Source: an uncultured Candidatus Poseidoniales archaeon
Lineage (GTDB): Archaea; Thermoplasmatota; Poseidoniia; Poseidoniales; Poseidoniaceae
NCBI GenBank assembly: GCA_902520595.1
Contig: CABYOM010000005.1
Span: 1 to 51,378, forward strand
Length of the DNA: 51,378 bases
Direction: 5' to 3'
Part shown: positions 25,601 to 32,760 of the stretch, one piece after another
How the letters are laid out: the number at the start of each line of letters is the position of its first letter
Numbering within the stretch: the first letter of the stretch is position 1
Made by a program: the position numbers and the translations under genes
The notes under the pieces: generated by a model
Databases searched by the model: none
What the model was told of the DNA's origin: nothing
Seen by the model: only the letters and a program-made list of their open reading frames with translations

Positions 25601-26293
25601 AAGGTCATATCCACCTTCCCACGTGAGGCTGTCAGAATCCATTGTCACACCTGTGGAGTTCATCAATTCGCAATGCGTTGTGTACGAGAGAAGATCATAA
25701 TTCAAAAATTCCAGCAACCAGAACGGTTGAAAGCCATAATTCATGCCGAGGAGAATATTTTCATTCTCCCATTCTTCAAACAGTTCTGCAGAACCTCCGA
25801 GGACAAATGGATTACTGTAGGCTGATGCAAATTCTATGTAGGAATTACTCAAGGTATCAAGTCCTCGCAATTCAACCTCAAACATCATGCTTCCATTGTC
25901 GAAATCATTCGTATCAAGGATTGAAAGAATCGAAATGTAAAACATGTTGCCCGATCCGATATCAACCGAACCGTCTAACAGAGGGTAAGTATCATGCAAG
26001 CAATCCCATTCGTATTCATCAAGTTCTTCATTCCAATCTGCCTCCGCATTACACAATTTGTATTCAATACTGTATTCAGTGTTTGAATCAAGACTTCCGG
26101 CATTGACGGAAATGGAAATGTTTGAACCCCGTTGGTAGAACTCGCTCAAGACATCAACAGTAATCGATTCTTGGCCAGTTGAACGGCTTGCAATGTTGGA
26201 ATTGGACGATTGAACAATCCCAACTGATACTGAAGTGAGAAGAAGCAGAGCGATGAACAGGCTTTGAGACGTTTTCGAAGATGGGGGAACCAT
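22667..26293 (-). CDS. Large secreted, cell-surface repeat protein with PGF-CTERM-type sorting signal
   Basis: 1208 residues, exported and probably lipid-anchored at the C-terminus. It has a signal peptide (SLFIALLLLTSVSVGIVQS) and three successive beta-rich repeats of roughly 250 residues (about 30-290, 295-550, 555-800) plus a shorter fourth. Each repeat carries a matching segment with a Cys pair (EYSIEYKLC, EYTFAYEFC, QYKVVAELC) followed by a His/Asp/Glu-rich loop and a second Cys. An Asp/Asn-rich linker near 840-880 and thrombospondin-type-3-like calcium motifs (DSDGVFDPVDQCP, DLDGWPD, DFDGDGICD) come next. The tail is LPGFTASMGLLALLGALAF plus charged residues, an archaeosortase A-type signal. 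Function is unknown; adhesion or surface structure is a guess. Confidence 0.85.
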   Translation of the reverse strand: MVPPSSKTSQSLFIALLLLTSVSVGIVQSSNSNIASRSTGQESITVDVLSEFYQRGSNISISVNAGSLDSNTEYSIEYKLCNAEADWNEELDEYEWDCLHDTYPLLDGSVDIGSGNMFYISILSILDTNDFDNGSMMFEVELRGLDTLSNSYIEFASAYSNPFVLGGSAELFEEWENENILLGMNYGFQPFWLLEFLNYDLLSYTTHCELMNSTGVTMDSDSLTWEGGYDLVDPYFSLFSNQSGIHHLDCELIRDADGSILATAVGDNFTIIEANYTANESLSIEPTNSYFNRTSPTTFEVNMTDLYVGQEYTFAYEFCDSYYEYDEHEDDYLYRCSSDVFLSYATSPEQENTVVGGSLTFTALDSYHVETISIDIDCCGDWEVNETTGSPFRTSIENGSYALNGYLSIQGVELVFEQSDDFILGGELVQSVLNPHRNPLLIGMELHFSTHWNLDHENSYVLNYTMTCELSDSTSVIDNKSLTMNRRNSFDEDLSFSPELSGEYVVTCILVRDNDSMVMGSVTRTGISVLDANYTGVEHIDSATTDALHYDGGDTVQLTVSTSGLYVGSQYKVVAELCKLTTHHDDSHDHTYCYDFALVTSGSNGEQLISADAVFTPSATSHSQVLSIELPVCCGVEFGALENGSMSFFTKLTMLDVTLVESDASNFVVGGEVVEILFEGGQDEVMLNMNIEGFVQWFFDFENVFILDFRTDCSLVDFNTYMTLSVQSSVFDHNGPANHDYSFTPSEVGEYLVSCRLTREIDNTLMATYVSDKISVIEDPGNQDNANMEVTRTLNPGGWGEISMMFTLLDAGQMYYVDWTVSGLASSDEQADDDIDSNDTDDNDDTDDNGDGDNTNDEDDTDDGSPGAFLSTNSNHEQTMILDSGSWEWVEGTDSAEEVNLEFTSLVASENACFSAEFYAGETLLQSTDVNDDELCWIQNSTSDGDSDGVFDPVDQCPTTLPGSIVQSNGCLDSDLDGWPDQIEIECGTLTDDASSIPMDFDGDGICDIMDEDDDGDGFIDDYETLRGTDPYDASDFPLNQLPTCAIHYTLEADGMPEEVTGVAAISELEIGTSTVQGLGTGISPEITVPAGSYYIIAVCVDADNDPITITMNSFDSVTGQDMVVTVGPITGQVNAGAMVTVGSDTNETITVTITWGDPNNSATTEVLVTLDGDSGTSLPGFTASMGLLALLGALAFSRNTNRELESE
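23680..23810 (-). repeat. Asp/Asn codon-rich tandem-like repeat inside the secreted protein gene
   Basis: A stretch of short iterated units (on the plus strand, variants of ATCATCGGT and ATCATC) encodes the Asp-rich linker DDIDSNDTDDNDDTDD and similar. It is low complexity and likely to vary in length between strains by slippage. The encoded linker could bind calcium, next to the calcium-type motifs that follow. Confidence 0.55.
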
Positions 26294-26354
26294 ACTCTAC
26301 GCAACCAGTGAAGATTAATAACAGTTCCAGACTAAACACAAGGGGGATTTAGAA

Positions 26355-26364
26355 GATATATATC
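26355..26364 (-). promoter_or_regulatory. Probable TATA box for the large secreted-protein gene
   Basis: GATATATATC is a perfect AT-rich palindrome 62-71 bp upstream of the ATG at 26293. An archaeal TATA box there would put transcription start near 26330, giving a leader of about 35-40 nt. The rest of the 306-bp gap (26294-26599) contains nothing else I can identify. Confidence 0.4.
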
Positions 26365-26599
26365 GAAAATAACGTCATGAAATCTGTTCTCACAATATCT
26401 GCTCCATCTTCAGCAATTTGAAGCTCGATAGAACGAATTAAACGCTGACATCTTGGTAAATTTCTCCCCGAAATGCAAAAAGGGGGAAGTAAAAACCGAT
26501 TTGAATTCCATTACTGAATCGTGTTTTAAGAAACGCTTCAGGCGGTTCTCCAAGAAGTTCGATGGCGCGTATTTGACTGGATGGATGAAACGAGCCGAC

Positions 26600-27448
26600 T
26601 CAATATGAGTAAAATCCCTGGCCGGATTTACGACCTAATTTACCGTCGTTAACCATCTCTATGAGCAGTGGGGCTGGTGCGTATTTTTCAGTGCCAAACC
26701 CGTCATGAAGAACGTTCATGATATGAAGAACTGTGTCTAAACCGATTAAATCACACAGTGCTAAAGGACCAATGGGGTGATTCATTCCAAGCTTCATTAT
26801 TCCATCGATGGCTTCTGGTTGAGCAACTCCTTCTTGAAGCGTTAATATTGCTTCGTTCAGCATTGGACAGAGAATTCTATTTGATACAAAGCCTGGGAAA
26901 TCATTGCAGGAAAGGGCTGTTTTACCCATAATTTGCGATGCTTCAACCACGGCAGCGTTGGTATCTTCACTGGTCTTTTCACCGTTGATAATCTCTACTA
27001 ATTTCATGATAGGAACAGGATTCATAAAATGCATTCCGATGACTTTGTCCGGCCGGTTTGTCGAATCAGCAATGGTCGAAATCGAAATGGAAGATGTGTT
27101 CGAAGCGAGAATGGCATCCGGCTTACAGACTTGGTCCAATTCCTGAAAGATGCTGACCTTCAAGTCGAGGATTTCAGGAACTGCTTCAACTACTAAATCA
27201 CAGTCGGCACAATCCGAACGGTCGATGGACAGAGAGATTCGTTTGCGTGCTGCGTCGGATTCTTCCTGAGTCATGCGTTCTTTCGATACGAGTTTGGCCA
27301 GAGATTTCTCTATTGCAGCAATTCCACGGTCGACGAACTCTTGCTTAATGTCGATCATCGTCACATCATATCCAGCACATGCTGCCACTTGTGTGATTCC
27401 ATTCCCCATTTGTCCGGCGCCTAAAACTGCGATTTTCTTGATATCCAT
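26600..27448 (-). CDS. 3-hydroxyacyl-CoA (3-hydroxybutyryl-CoA) dehydrogenase
   Basis: 282-residue NAD-dependent L-3-hydroxyacyl-CoA dehydrogenase that oxidises 3-hydroxyacyl-CoA to 3-ketoacyl-CoA in fatty-acid beta-oxidation, or the reverse. It shows the Rossmann motif [11 protein letters not shown] (residues about 8-18), the [12 protein letters not shown] segment, SNTSSISI, and the catalytic histidine in [15 protein letters not shown] (about 135-149). The C-terminal domain has [14 protein letters not shown] and ends [11 protein letters not shown], typical of the family. ATG 27448 was chosen because GGTGAG lies a few bases upstream; a GTG at 27457 is possible. An acyl-CoA dehydrogenase of the same pathway is at 30.7 kb. 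Confidence 0.93.
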   Translation of the reverse strand: MDIKKIAVLGAGQMGNGITQVAACAGYDVTMIDIKQEFVDRGIAAIEKSLAKLVSKERMTQEESDAARKRISLSIDRSDCADCDLVVEAVPEILDLKVSIFQELDQVCKPDAILASNTSSISISTIADSTNRPDKVIGMHFMNPVPIMKLVEIINGEKTSEDTNAAVVEASQIMGKTALSCNDFPGFVSNRILCPMLNEAILTLQEGVAQPEAIDGIMKLGMNHPIGPLALCDLIGLDTVLHIMNVLHDGFGTEKYAPAPLLIEMVNDGKLGRKSGQGFYSY

Positions 27449-27560
27449 ATGACTCACCTAACCGTCCCACATCGAATTGATTGATGAACCTGCCCGACAT
27501 TTCCAATGACCCGTGAAGACGCTTTCGTCCAAAGAACATCCAAACAAATGTGGAAGAGGT

Positions 27561-27632
27561 AGCCCGACTCGGATTTGAACCGAGGTCAACGGGACCAAAA
27601 CCCGTTATGATGGACCCCTACACTATCGGGCT
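27561..27632 (-). tRNA. tRNA-Gln (anticodon UUG)
   Basis: A 72-nt cloverleaf on the minus strand: a 7-bp acceptor stem (AGCCCGA/TCGGGCT), an anticodon stem ACGGG/CCCGT with loop TTTTGGT, giving anticodon TTG, and a T arm CTCGG-TTCAAAT-CCGAG. No intron. The CCA end is not encoded. The D-stem has one weak pair. It lies between the 3-hydroxyacyl-CoA dehydrogenase and the HD-domain gene. Confidence 0.93.
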
Positions 27633-27693
27633 ATGATACACAGGCGGTCGGCCCACCCTTTTGTTTTTGTCGGAACCTCAACATCAAAATTAT

Positions 27694-28167
27694 TCAAGGA
27701 AGGAGATTTTGAATTTCATCATCATCAATTTTCTGTCGAGCGCTGTTGATGAACTCTTCAAGCGAAATTCCATGTTTTTCTTGATAGATTTCCGCTTGAA
27801 GAGCCATGTCCAACTTATCGAGTTGTTTGACAAATTTTGCTTCAAGCGTCTGGCCTTGCTCATATTCTACAAGCAATGCCACCCATTCTGGTGCGAGTTC
27901 TTGCATCGCATTGATTTCATCTTCAGCCTTTGATGAAGTATCGTCATGAGGTGTCAAATCCCCAACACGGACTTCGGGAACATCATGAACAATACACATT
28001 GCAAGGATTCGTTGCAAATCAAGATTTGAGGGCGCGAGTTTGAGTGCTAACATCGACATACCCCACGAATGGGCAGCTACAGATTCAGGACCTTGAATTC
28101 CTGCACGAACCCATCCGGTTCGCAAGACATTTTTCAGCCCAAGTATCTCTTTCAACTGGTCGCGCAT
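27694..28167 (-). CDS. HD-domain phosphohydrolase (YfbR/HDDC2-like)
   Basis: 157-residue HD-superfamily metal-dependent hydrolase. The metal ligands are visible: AAHSWGMS (His), CIVHDVPEVRVGDLTP (His-Asp, then the conserved E and GD) and KLDKLDMALQAE (distal Asp). This pattern matches the 5'-deoxynucleotidase YfbR / HDDC2 group, which dephosphorylates deoxynucleoside monophosphates. I chose ATG 28167; a TTG at 28185 is also in frame. It is divergent from alkA with about 50 bp between start codons, so the two promoters must nearly overlap. Confidence 0.87.
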   Translation of the reverse strand: MRDQLKEILGLKNVLRTGWVRAGIQGPESVAAHSWGMSMLALKLAPSNLDLQRILAMCIVHDVPEVRVGDLTPHDDTSSKAEDEINAMQELAPEWVALLVEYEQGQTLEAKFVKQLDKLDMALQAEIYQEKHGISLEEFINSARQKIDDDEIQNLLP

Positions 28168-28218
28168 GGTTGTGCGATAAGACAAGCACTCAAAACCTCG
28201 ACGCTTTATTCTTAAAAC

Positions 28219-28830
28219 ATGCAGACCGGCAAACCGACGTGGTGGGACAAGGCCAATGAAGTGTTAAGTCAAGATGAACTTCTTGGAGCAGTTGTCCGTT
28301 CTTATCCCGACGAAAGCCTCATTGGAAGAGGCGATCTCTTCTCGACACTGATTCGTTCAATTGTTGGCCAACAGATTTCAGTCATCGCAGCAGATGCAGT
28401 TTGGGGGCGCTTGGTTGAGTTAGTCGGGGAAGTAACACCTGAATCGATACGTAAGTATTCCACAGAACAACTCGCAACTTGCGGGCTTTCACGCCCGAAG
28501 TCGAGCTACATTCACGGACTTGCAATGGAAGCAAAGGCATTGATTCTCGAAAATTGGGATGAATTCAGTGATGAAGAACTCATCAAACATTTCAGTCAGT
28601 TTCGTGGTGTTGGACCGTGGACTGCTGAGATGATTCTCATATTCACACTGATGCGGCCTGATATATTCAGTATCGGAGATATTGGATTGATAAGGGCCGT
28701 ACAAAAACTGGTTCCCGAAGCAGAGTCGAAGCAGGAGGTTGTTGAAATTGCGCAACGTTGGGCACCTTATCGAACTGCAGCATCTTGGTATCTTTGGCGC
28801 ATGCTTGACCCCGTACCGGTAGAATATTAA
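28219..28830 (+). CDS. DNA-3-methyladenine glycosylase (AlkA-like, HhH-GPD)
   Basis: 203-residue base-excision-repair glycosylase that removes alkylated purines from DNA. It has the HhH-GPD layout: LFSTLIRSIVGQQISVIAA, a helix-hairpin-helix at FRGVGPWTAEMIL (about residues 128-140), and the catalytic aspartate in the following IFSIGDIGLIRAV. A C-terminal WAPYRTAASWYLWR is typical of AlkA/MAG homologues. There is no N-terminal extension, so it resembles the short archaeal and bacterial type. ATG 28219 is preceded by an AT-rich TATA-like stretch. Confidence 0.9.
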   Translation: MQTGKPTWWDKANEVLSQDELLGAVVRSYPDESLIGRGDLFSTLIRSIVGQQISVIAADAVWGRLVELVGEVTPESIRKYSTEQLATCGLSRPKSSYIHGLAMEAKALILENWDEFSDEELIKHFSQFRGVGPWTAEMILIFTLMRPDIFSIGDIGLIRAVQKLVPEAESKQEVVEIAQRWAPYRTAASWYLWRMLDPVPVEY

Positions 28831-28870
28831 TCATAGAAGATTTGACATTGTGACACCTTCAGGGCATCAC

Positions 28871-29830
28871 ATGAGCGACGATGCTGGAGGTGTCCCCACT
28901 ATGTCGGAAAGGCTCAATGCAACTGGCTCTAAATTAGCAGAACTATCTAAAAAAGCGGCTGAAGCAACAAAAGTTGCCGCTCAAAAGACTGCTGAAGTGA
29001 GCATCGATGCTGCCCAAACAGCAACCAAAGCCAGTAAGAGTGCTGTTGCCAAAACCAACGAGAAAGTCAAGCAGGCAGTTCAAGATTCGAAGGACAAGCG
29101 TAACGAAAAGCGTGAAATGAAGGCACAGAAGGCAAAGGAAGATTTGTTGTCCGAGCCAATTCTCGATGATGTACCTGCAATGATTACGCTTCCTGAATTT
29201 GAAAATGAGCGTATGGAAGTTGTTAACGAACAGCAGACCAACCAACTCCTCCTTCTTGAGCAAATGGAGCGACTTTCTTCCCGAATCGACGCATTGGAAA
29301 GAAGATCAAGAGGCGAATTCCAACTAGCAGAAGGTGATTCTGATTCATTGGAAAAGCATTCACAACCAAAGTATTCTAACTATTCTAAAAATCAAATGAT
29401 TGGCACAAATCAAATTATGGGAGAAATGCTACACATTCTTGGGGCATCGCTTCTTTGGATCGTCGCGCTTGTTGGAATGGACCAAGTTGTTACTGATAGG
29501 CAGTTGATGCTTACACCAGCTTATCCTGCAGACCTTCTTATTTGGTCAATCGGCTCTTTTAGCTGGGTCATGTATCTCCTGCATAGACTTGGTAAATCTG
29601 GATTGAAAATGCCGCTATTGATACAAGTTCAAGCCTCATTGGCTGTTGGGATTACAACCCTCATGGGTCTAATGCTCAATGGCGATTCTATGTCGACCGT
29701 TTCCAATGTCTGGACATGGGGTACAATTGTCGCAATCGCATTGTTACTGGGAAGCAGCTTGTTAGCAACTGCATGGAGTTCAACCAAGAAGTTAGTGGGC
29801 ATTCGTGAAACCGTAGAAATCATCGATTGA
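28871..29830 (+). CDS. Coiled-coil protein with amphipathic Lys/Ala repeats and C-terminal membrane domain
   Basis: 319 residues, no recognised family. Residues ~10-90 are Ala/Lys-rich with an 11-residue-like periodicity (LSKKAAEATKVAAQKTAEV), resembling LEA or apolipoprotein-type amphipathic helices. A predicted coiled coil follows (LLLLEQMERLSSRIDALERR, about 120-140), then a polar linker and four membrane helices (about 185-305), ending in the motif KKLVGIRETVEIID. ATG 28871 was chosen; GTG 28850 is also in frame. The last 16 codons are present again as a detached copy at 30637-30684. Confidence 0.7.
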   Translation: MSDDAGGVPTMSERLNATGSKLAELSKKAAEATKVAAQKTAEVSIDAAQTATKASKSAVAKTNEKVKQAVQDSKDKRNEKREMKAQKAKEDLLSEPILDDVPAMITLPEFENERMEVVNEQQTNQLLLLEQMERLSSRIDALERRSRGEFQLAEGDSDSLEKHSQPKYSNYSKNQMIGTNQIMGEMLHILGASLLWIVALVGMDQVVTDRQLMLTPAYPADLLIWSIGSFSWVMYLLHRLGKSGLKMPLLIQVQASLAVGITTLMGLMLNGDSMSTVSNVWTWGTIVAIALLLGSSLLATAWSSTKKLVGIRETVEIID

Positions 29831-29835
29831 TGGCT
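29783..29835 (+). repeat. Direct repeat copy 1 (3' end of the coiled-coil membrane gene)
   Basis: 53-bp segment covering the last 15 codons, the stop and 5 bp beyond in the gene at 28871. It matches 30637-30689 at 47 of 53 positions. Five of the six differences are silent and the sixth is Val to Ile. The two copies lie 854 bp apart in the same orientation and bracket two small membrane-protein genes. Confidence 0.8.
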
Positions 29836-29912
29836 CTTATTCTCAAAGGATGTTAGTGACATTTGATTGGACACACGAATATGATTAAGTCCTATGGAGA
29901 ATTAGCAGTCTC

Positions 29913-30326
29913 ATGCCAAAAACATTTGACCGCGCTCCGGAATTACCTAAAATGCGACGTAGAATTGGTCGCGATACTACCGAGTTGCTTACCACATCAC
30001 TGGCATTGGCTTGTAGCGCTGGCGTTTTTGGAATCATGATTCGATGGTCTTTTTTCGATATCGCTGAACAAACTGAATATGATTTTATGAAAAATTTCTT
30101 AATCGGGGCGACCGCTTTTCTTTGGCTCGTTGTAATCCGATTAGAATTAACTGCCAAAAACAAGGCAGAAACTTTGTACGGTCACCAAATGAAAGAGTAT
30201 GAGATTATGCGCACAAAATGGCTTGAAATTGCATCAAAGAAGATGGATTTTGAGGCAAATAAATCTATTAAACAGCCTGAACCTGAAGAGAAAGATTACA
30301 AAAAACACTCAAAATCTAAGAATTAG
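29913..30326 (+). CDS. Small membrane protein of unknown function
   Basis: 137 residues with two membrane helices (LLTTSLALACSAGVFGIMI and FLIGATAFLWLVVIRLEL) followed by a charged helical, Lys/Glu-rich cytosolic tail. No family recognised. Base composition is more AT-rich than the neighbours. It lies inside the segment bounded by the 53-bp direct repeats. The next small gene starts 15 bp downstream, so the two are probably one transcript. Confidence 0.55.
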   Translation: MPKTFDRAPELPKMRRRIGRDTTELLTTSLALACSAGVFGIMIRWSFFDIAEQTEYDFMKNFLIGATAFLWLVVIRLELTAKNKAETLYGHQMKEYEIMRTKWLEIASKKMDFEANKSIKQPEPEEKDYKKHSKSKN

Positions 30327-30341
30327 CAAAGTGGTCAGGGG

Positions 30342-30596
30342 GTGACCAATTCCTTTTTGAGAAAGAAAGTCAAGCTTTCTCTATTGGAATATGAAGATAG
30401 GCATGTTACTCTTCCACTCTTCACTTCATCACTCGCATTGATTACCGGTTTTACATACATATTTCCTATAATTGCAGTCGTCAGTCTTCCGTTCTCTGTG
30501 TTAATCGTTTATTCAATATTCACCGGTGATATTGATTTGATTGATTCACATTCAAGTATCGATTCCAATAAAACAGATTTAACTGAAGAGGAATAA
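30342..30596 (+). CDS. Small membrane protein of unknown function
   Basis: 84 residues from a GTG start preceded by the purine-rich AGGGG. One long or two short membrane segments (LFTSSLALITGFTYIFPIIAVVSLPFSVLIVY) and an acidic Ser/Asp-rich tail. The LTTSLAL/FTSSLAL stretch vaguely echoes the gene at 29913, but I cannot claim homology. It lies inside the direct-repeat-bounded patch and is AT-rich. Confidence 0.45.
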   Translation: MTNSFLRKKVKLSLLEYEDRHVTLPLFTSSLALITGFTYIFPIIAVVSLPFSVLIVYSIFTGDIDLIDSHSSIDSNKTDLTEEE

Positions 30597-30636
30597 CTGG
30601 CTACTGAAGGAGTATACTTCAGATGTTTCGAGGCCT

Positions 30637-30689
30637 ACTAAGAAGTTGGTAGGCATCCGTGAAACCATCGAAATCATCGATTGATGGCT
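30637..30689 (+). repeat. Direct repeat copy 2 (orphan gene 3' end)
   Basis: Encodes TKKLVGIRETIEIID plus a TGA stop at 30682-30684, matching the C-terminus of the protein at 28871, but has no gene upstream in frame. The homology continues 5 bp past the stop. It overlaps the stop-codon end of the acyl-CoA dehydrogenase on the other strand. It looks like the original 3' end of the gene left behind after an insertion or partial duplication. Confidence 0.8.
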
Positions 30690-31867
30690 TCAGGGTCCTT
30701 GAAGAGATCTCGAGTGATGTTCTTGTGATGGGATTCAATAGTTCCACCACCAATTTCTAAAAGTTTGGAATCTCTCCACAGCCGTTCAACATGGTATTCA
30801 CCGACATATCCGTACCCTCCCATGACTTGCATGGCAGCGTCTGCGATTTCCTTAGCGCCAGTTGCGGCGAATAACTTCACGCCATCCGAGTCAAGACGGT
30901 GGCCGGGTTTTCCAAGCGTCATCTGTTGAGCAGTGTCATAGATGTAGGCACGCATTGAACGGTATTTTGCCCACGATTCTCCAATGTAGCGCTGAATTTG
31001 TCCGAAGTCTCGAATTTGATATTTAAATGCTGTTCGTTCAGTAGCATAGCGGTTCATGTCTTCAAGAGCACGCCGAGATATGCCAAGAGCCATGGCAGCG
31101 AGTGTGAGTCGTTCAATTTCCAAGTTTGCCATCATGTGGATAAGTGATTCACCAGGTGAGCCGACAAGGTTCGCATTGGGAACAATGCAATCTTCAAAGA
31201 CAAGTTCAGCAGTATTGGATGCACGCATTCCAGTTTTGTCCATTATTTTCTGACCAACACTGTAACCTTGCATTCCAGCCTCAACCAGGAACGTCGACAT
31301 CTGGACACGTCCTCTTTCATCAACTCCAGTCTTCGCATAGACCCAAACGACATCTGCAGGAGTTCCATTATCATCGAGACAACCGTTGGTGATCCACATC
31401 TTACGGCCATTGAGCAACCAGGTTCCGTCTTCCTGTTGAACAGCGGTCGTTGACAATCCGAGAACATCCGTCCCTGCGTCTGGCTCAGACATGGCCATCG
31501 CACCAATCCATTCACCGGAACAAACATGTGGAAGGATTCGTGCTTTCTGTTCTTCATTACCGTTGAATGAAAGATTGTTGACAAAAAGCATTGAGTGGGC
31601 AAGATAGGCGAGGGCAAATCCAGGGTCGGAGGCTGAGAGTTCTTCATGAACAATTGCGCAAGCAGTCGCATCAAGACCGGCTCCGCCGTATTTTTCATCA
31701 GCACTGATACCCAAGAGACCAAGTTCACCCATTGAGCGGAGCAGTGGTAAATTGAATGCCTCATCGCGGTCGTGTTCCAGTGCTTGAGGTTCAACATGTT
31801 CTTTGGTCCAATCACGAACCATCTCACGTAACATTGCGTGTTCTTCACTAGGATTGGCTATATCCAT
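30674..31867 (-). CDS. Acyl-CoA dehydrogenase (isovaleryl/glutaryl-CoA-dehydrogenase-like)
   Basis: FAD-dependent acyl-CoA dehydrogenase, first step of acyl-CoA beta-oxidation or branched-chain degradation. 397 residues: an N-terminal helical domain, a beta domain with AMSEPDAGTDVLGL and WLLNGRKMWITNG (FAD/substrate contacts), and a C-terminal helical domain with MQVMGGYGYVGEYHVERLWRD. Where medium-chain enzymes have YEGT with the catalytic Glu, this has EIGGGT, as in isovaleryl-CoA dehydrogenase. The alternative Glu position is present in LEIERLTLAAMALG. ATG 31867 was chosen since the longer frame (31906) adds a Lys-rich lead not typical of the family. Confidence 0.93.
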   Translation of the reverse strand: MDIANPSEEHAMLREMVRDWTKEHVEPQALEHDRDEAFNLPLLRSMGELGLLGISADEKYGGAGLDATACAIVHEELSASDPGFALAYLAHSMLFVNNLSFNGNEEQKARILPHVCSGEWIGAMAMSEPDAGTDVLGLSTTAVQQEDGTWLLNGRKMWITNGCLDDNGTPADVVWVYAKTGVDERGRVQMSTFLVEAGMQGYSVGQKIMDKTGMRASNTAELVFEDCIVPNANLVGSPGESLIHMMANLEIERLTLAAMALGISRRALEDMNRYATERTAFKYQIRDFGQIQRYIGESWAKYRSMRAYIYDTAQQMTLGKPGHRLDSDGVKLFAATGAKEIADAAMQVMGGYGYVGEYHVERLWRDSKLLEIGGGTIESHHKNITRDLFKDPEAINR

Positions 31868-31924
31868 CGTCTCACCCGTTTTGCGGGAGTGACTCTCCTT
31901 TTTCACCCTTTGTTGAGTTTCAAA

Positions 31925-32431
31925 TCAAGAACGCCTCAAGAAACTACGACGCTTTCGTCGCTTTCCCCTTGAATTTGAGGCATCTCGTGCTGATACTCTG
32001 ACTTCATCTTCCATTCCAGTAGCTGGCCTCGAGCGTGTTGCTGGAGGTGGTCCACGCATCGAACGGCGTCGGCGAATCGGCTCAGGTTGTTTTTTGACTC
32101 GACGCACCTTGCGATTTGATTCTTGATTCAAAGGAATCTTACGAGAACGCTGACCGACATGTTGGAGATGCGAATTGTAGGTTGTAGTAACATTGGATTT
32201 CGGTGCAAGTCCTGCATTCGACAAAACTTTCTGCGCCCGTTGACGAGGTGTTGTCACCCGCACTTCATCGACAATTCTGTTGGCTAAATGAGAGATGGAT
32301 TGGTCGCCTTTGACCGTGGGTGCTTTTCGCACATCAACATGCAATTCACCCTTCGTTTGTTGTTCATCGTCCATCAATCCCAAAAGGAAATTTGTGCTCA
32401 AAGCATCCTGCTTTCGCTCAACCATACGCAT
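31925..32431 (-). CDS. Basic, Arg-rich protein of unknown function
   Basis: 168 residues, probably mostly disordered in its second half. The first ~75 residues are mixed polar. The rest is strongly basic with Arg/Lys clusters (RKVRRVKKQPEPIRRRRSMRG, ending RGKRRKRRSFLRRS), suggesting nucleic-acid or ribosome binding. No known domain. It is on the same strand as, and upstream of, the acyl-CoA dehydrogenase, 57 bp away. Codon use looks like a genuine gene, but nothing else confirms it. Confidence 0.55.
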   Translation of the reverse strand: MRMVERKQDALSTNFLLGLMDDEQQTKGELHVDVRKAPTVKGDQSISHLANRIVDEVRVTTPRQRAQKVLSNAGLAPKSNVTTTYNSHLQHVGQRSRKIPLNQESNRKVRRVKKQPEPIRRRRSMRGPPPATRSRPATGMEDEVRVSARDASNSRGKRRKRRSFLRRS

Positions 32432-32512
32432 CCCATCAGGACAGAATGCTGTTTGATTGTATTATGAAGGTTCCCCGCCAAAAGATGGCGAAAAGAGCGT
32501 TTTTTAAGCGTT

Positions 32513-32689
32513 TTATCTGTCATCAGAGACAGCGTCAAGGAATGCTTTGTAATCGACCTCGTTGTCAAATTCAAGAGGAATGACCATGATTTCATCGCAA
32601 TCTTGGCACTGATAACGTTGTCCGGTCATGAAACCAGCATAAGGGTAAACTCGTATTCCGTAACAAGCAATGCAAATTCGAAAAGACAT
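32513..32689 (-). CDS. Small zinc-ribbon protein (58 residues)
   Basis: A short frame starting MSFRICIACYGIRVYPYAGF and containing CIAC ... CQDC, two Cys pairs spaced about 21 residues apart as in rubredoxin-like zinc ribbons, followed by an acidic C-terminal helix (FDNEVDYKAFLDAVSDD). Small single-domain zinc ribbons of this kind are common in archaea and often touch nucleic acids or proteins. It lies upstream of the basic protein gene on the same strand. Function unknown. Confidence 0.6.
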   Translation of the reverse strand: MSFRICIACYGIRVYPYAGFMTGQRYQCQDCDEIMVIPLEFDNEVDYKAFLDAVSDDR

Positions 32690-32760
32690 GATATCAAATG
32701 CTCCTGTCGGTTACGGATAATAAGTATGTGCTTAATATGAATTTGAAACGCATGGAAATT

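Noticed and set aside
26438-26599. A 53-codon open stretch in frame after the stop of the 3-hydroxyacyl-CoA dehydrogenase
   Set aside because: It has no start codon, and a run of this length is expected by chance a few percent of the time. No family resemblance, so neither readthrough nor a relic is claimed.
28184-28198. A 15-bp exact match (AAGCACTCAAAACCT) with 39085-39099, both about 20 bp ahead of plus-strand ATGs
   Set aside because: One or two chance 15-mers are expected in a window this size, and the flanks do not agree. No other gene start here shows the motif.
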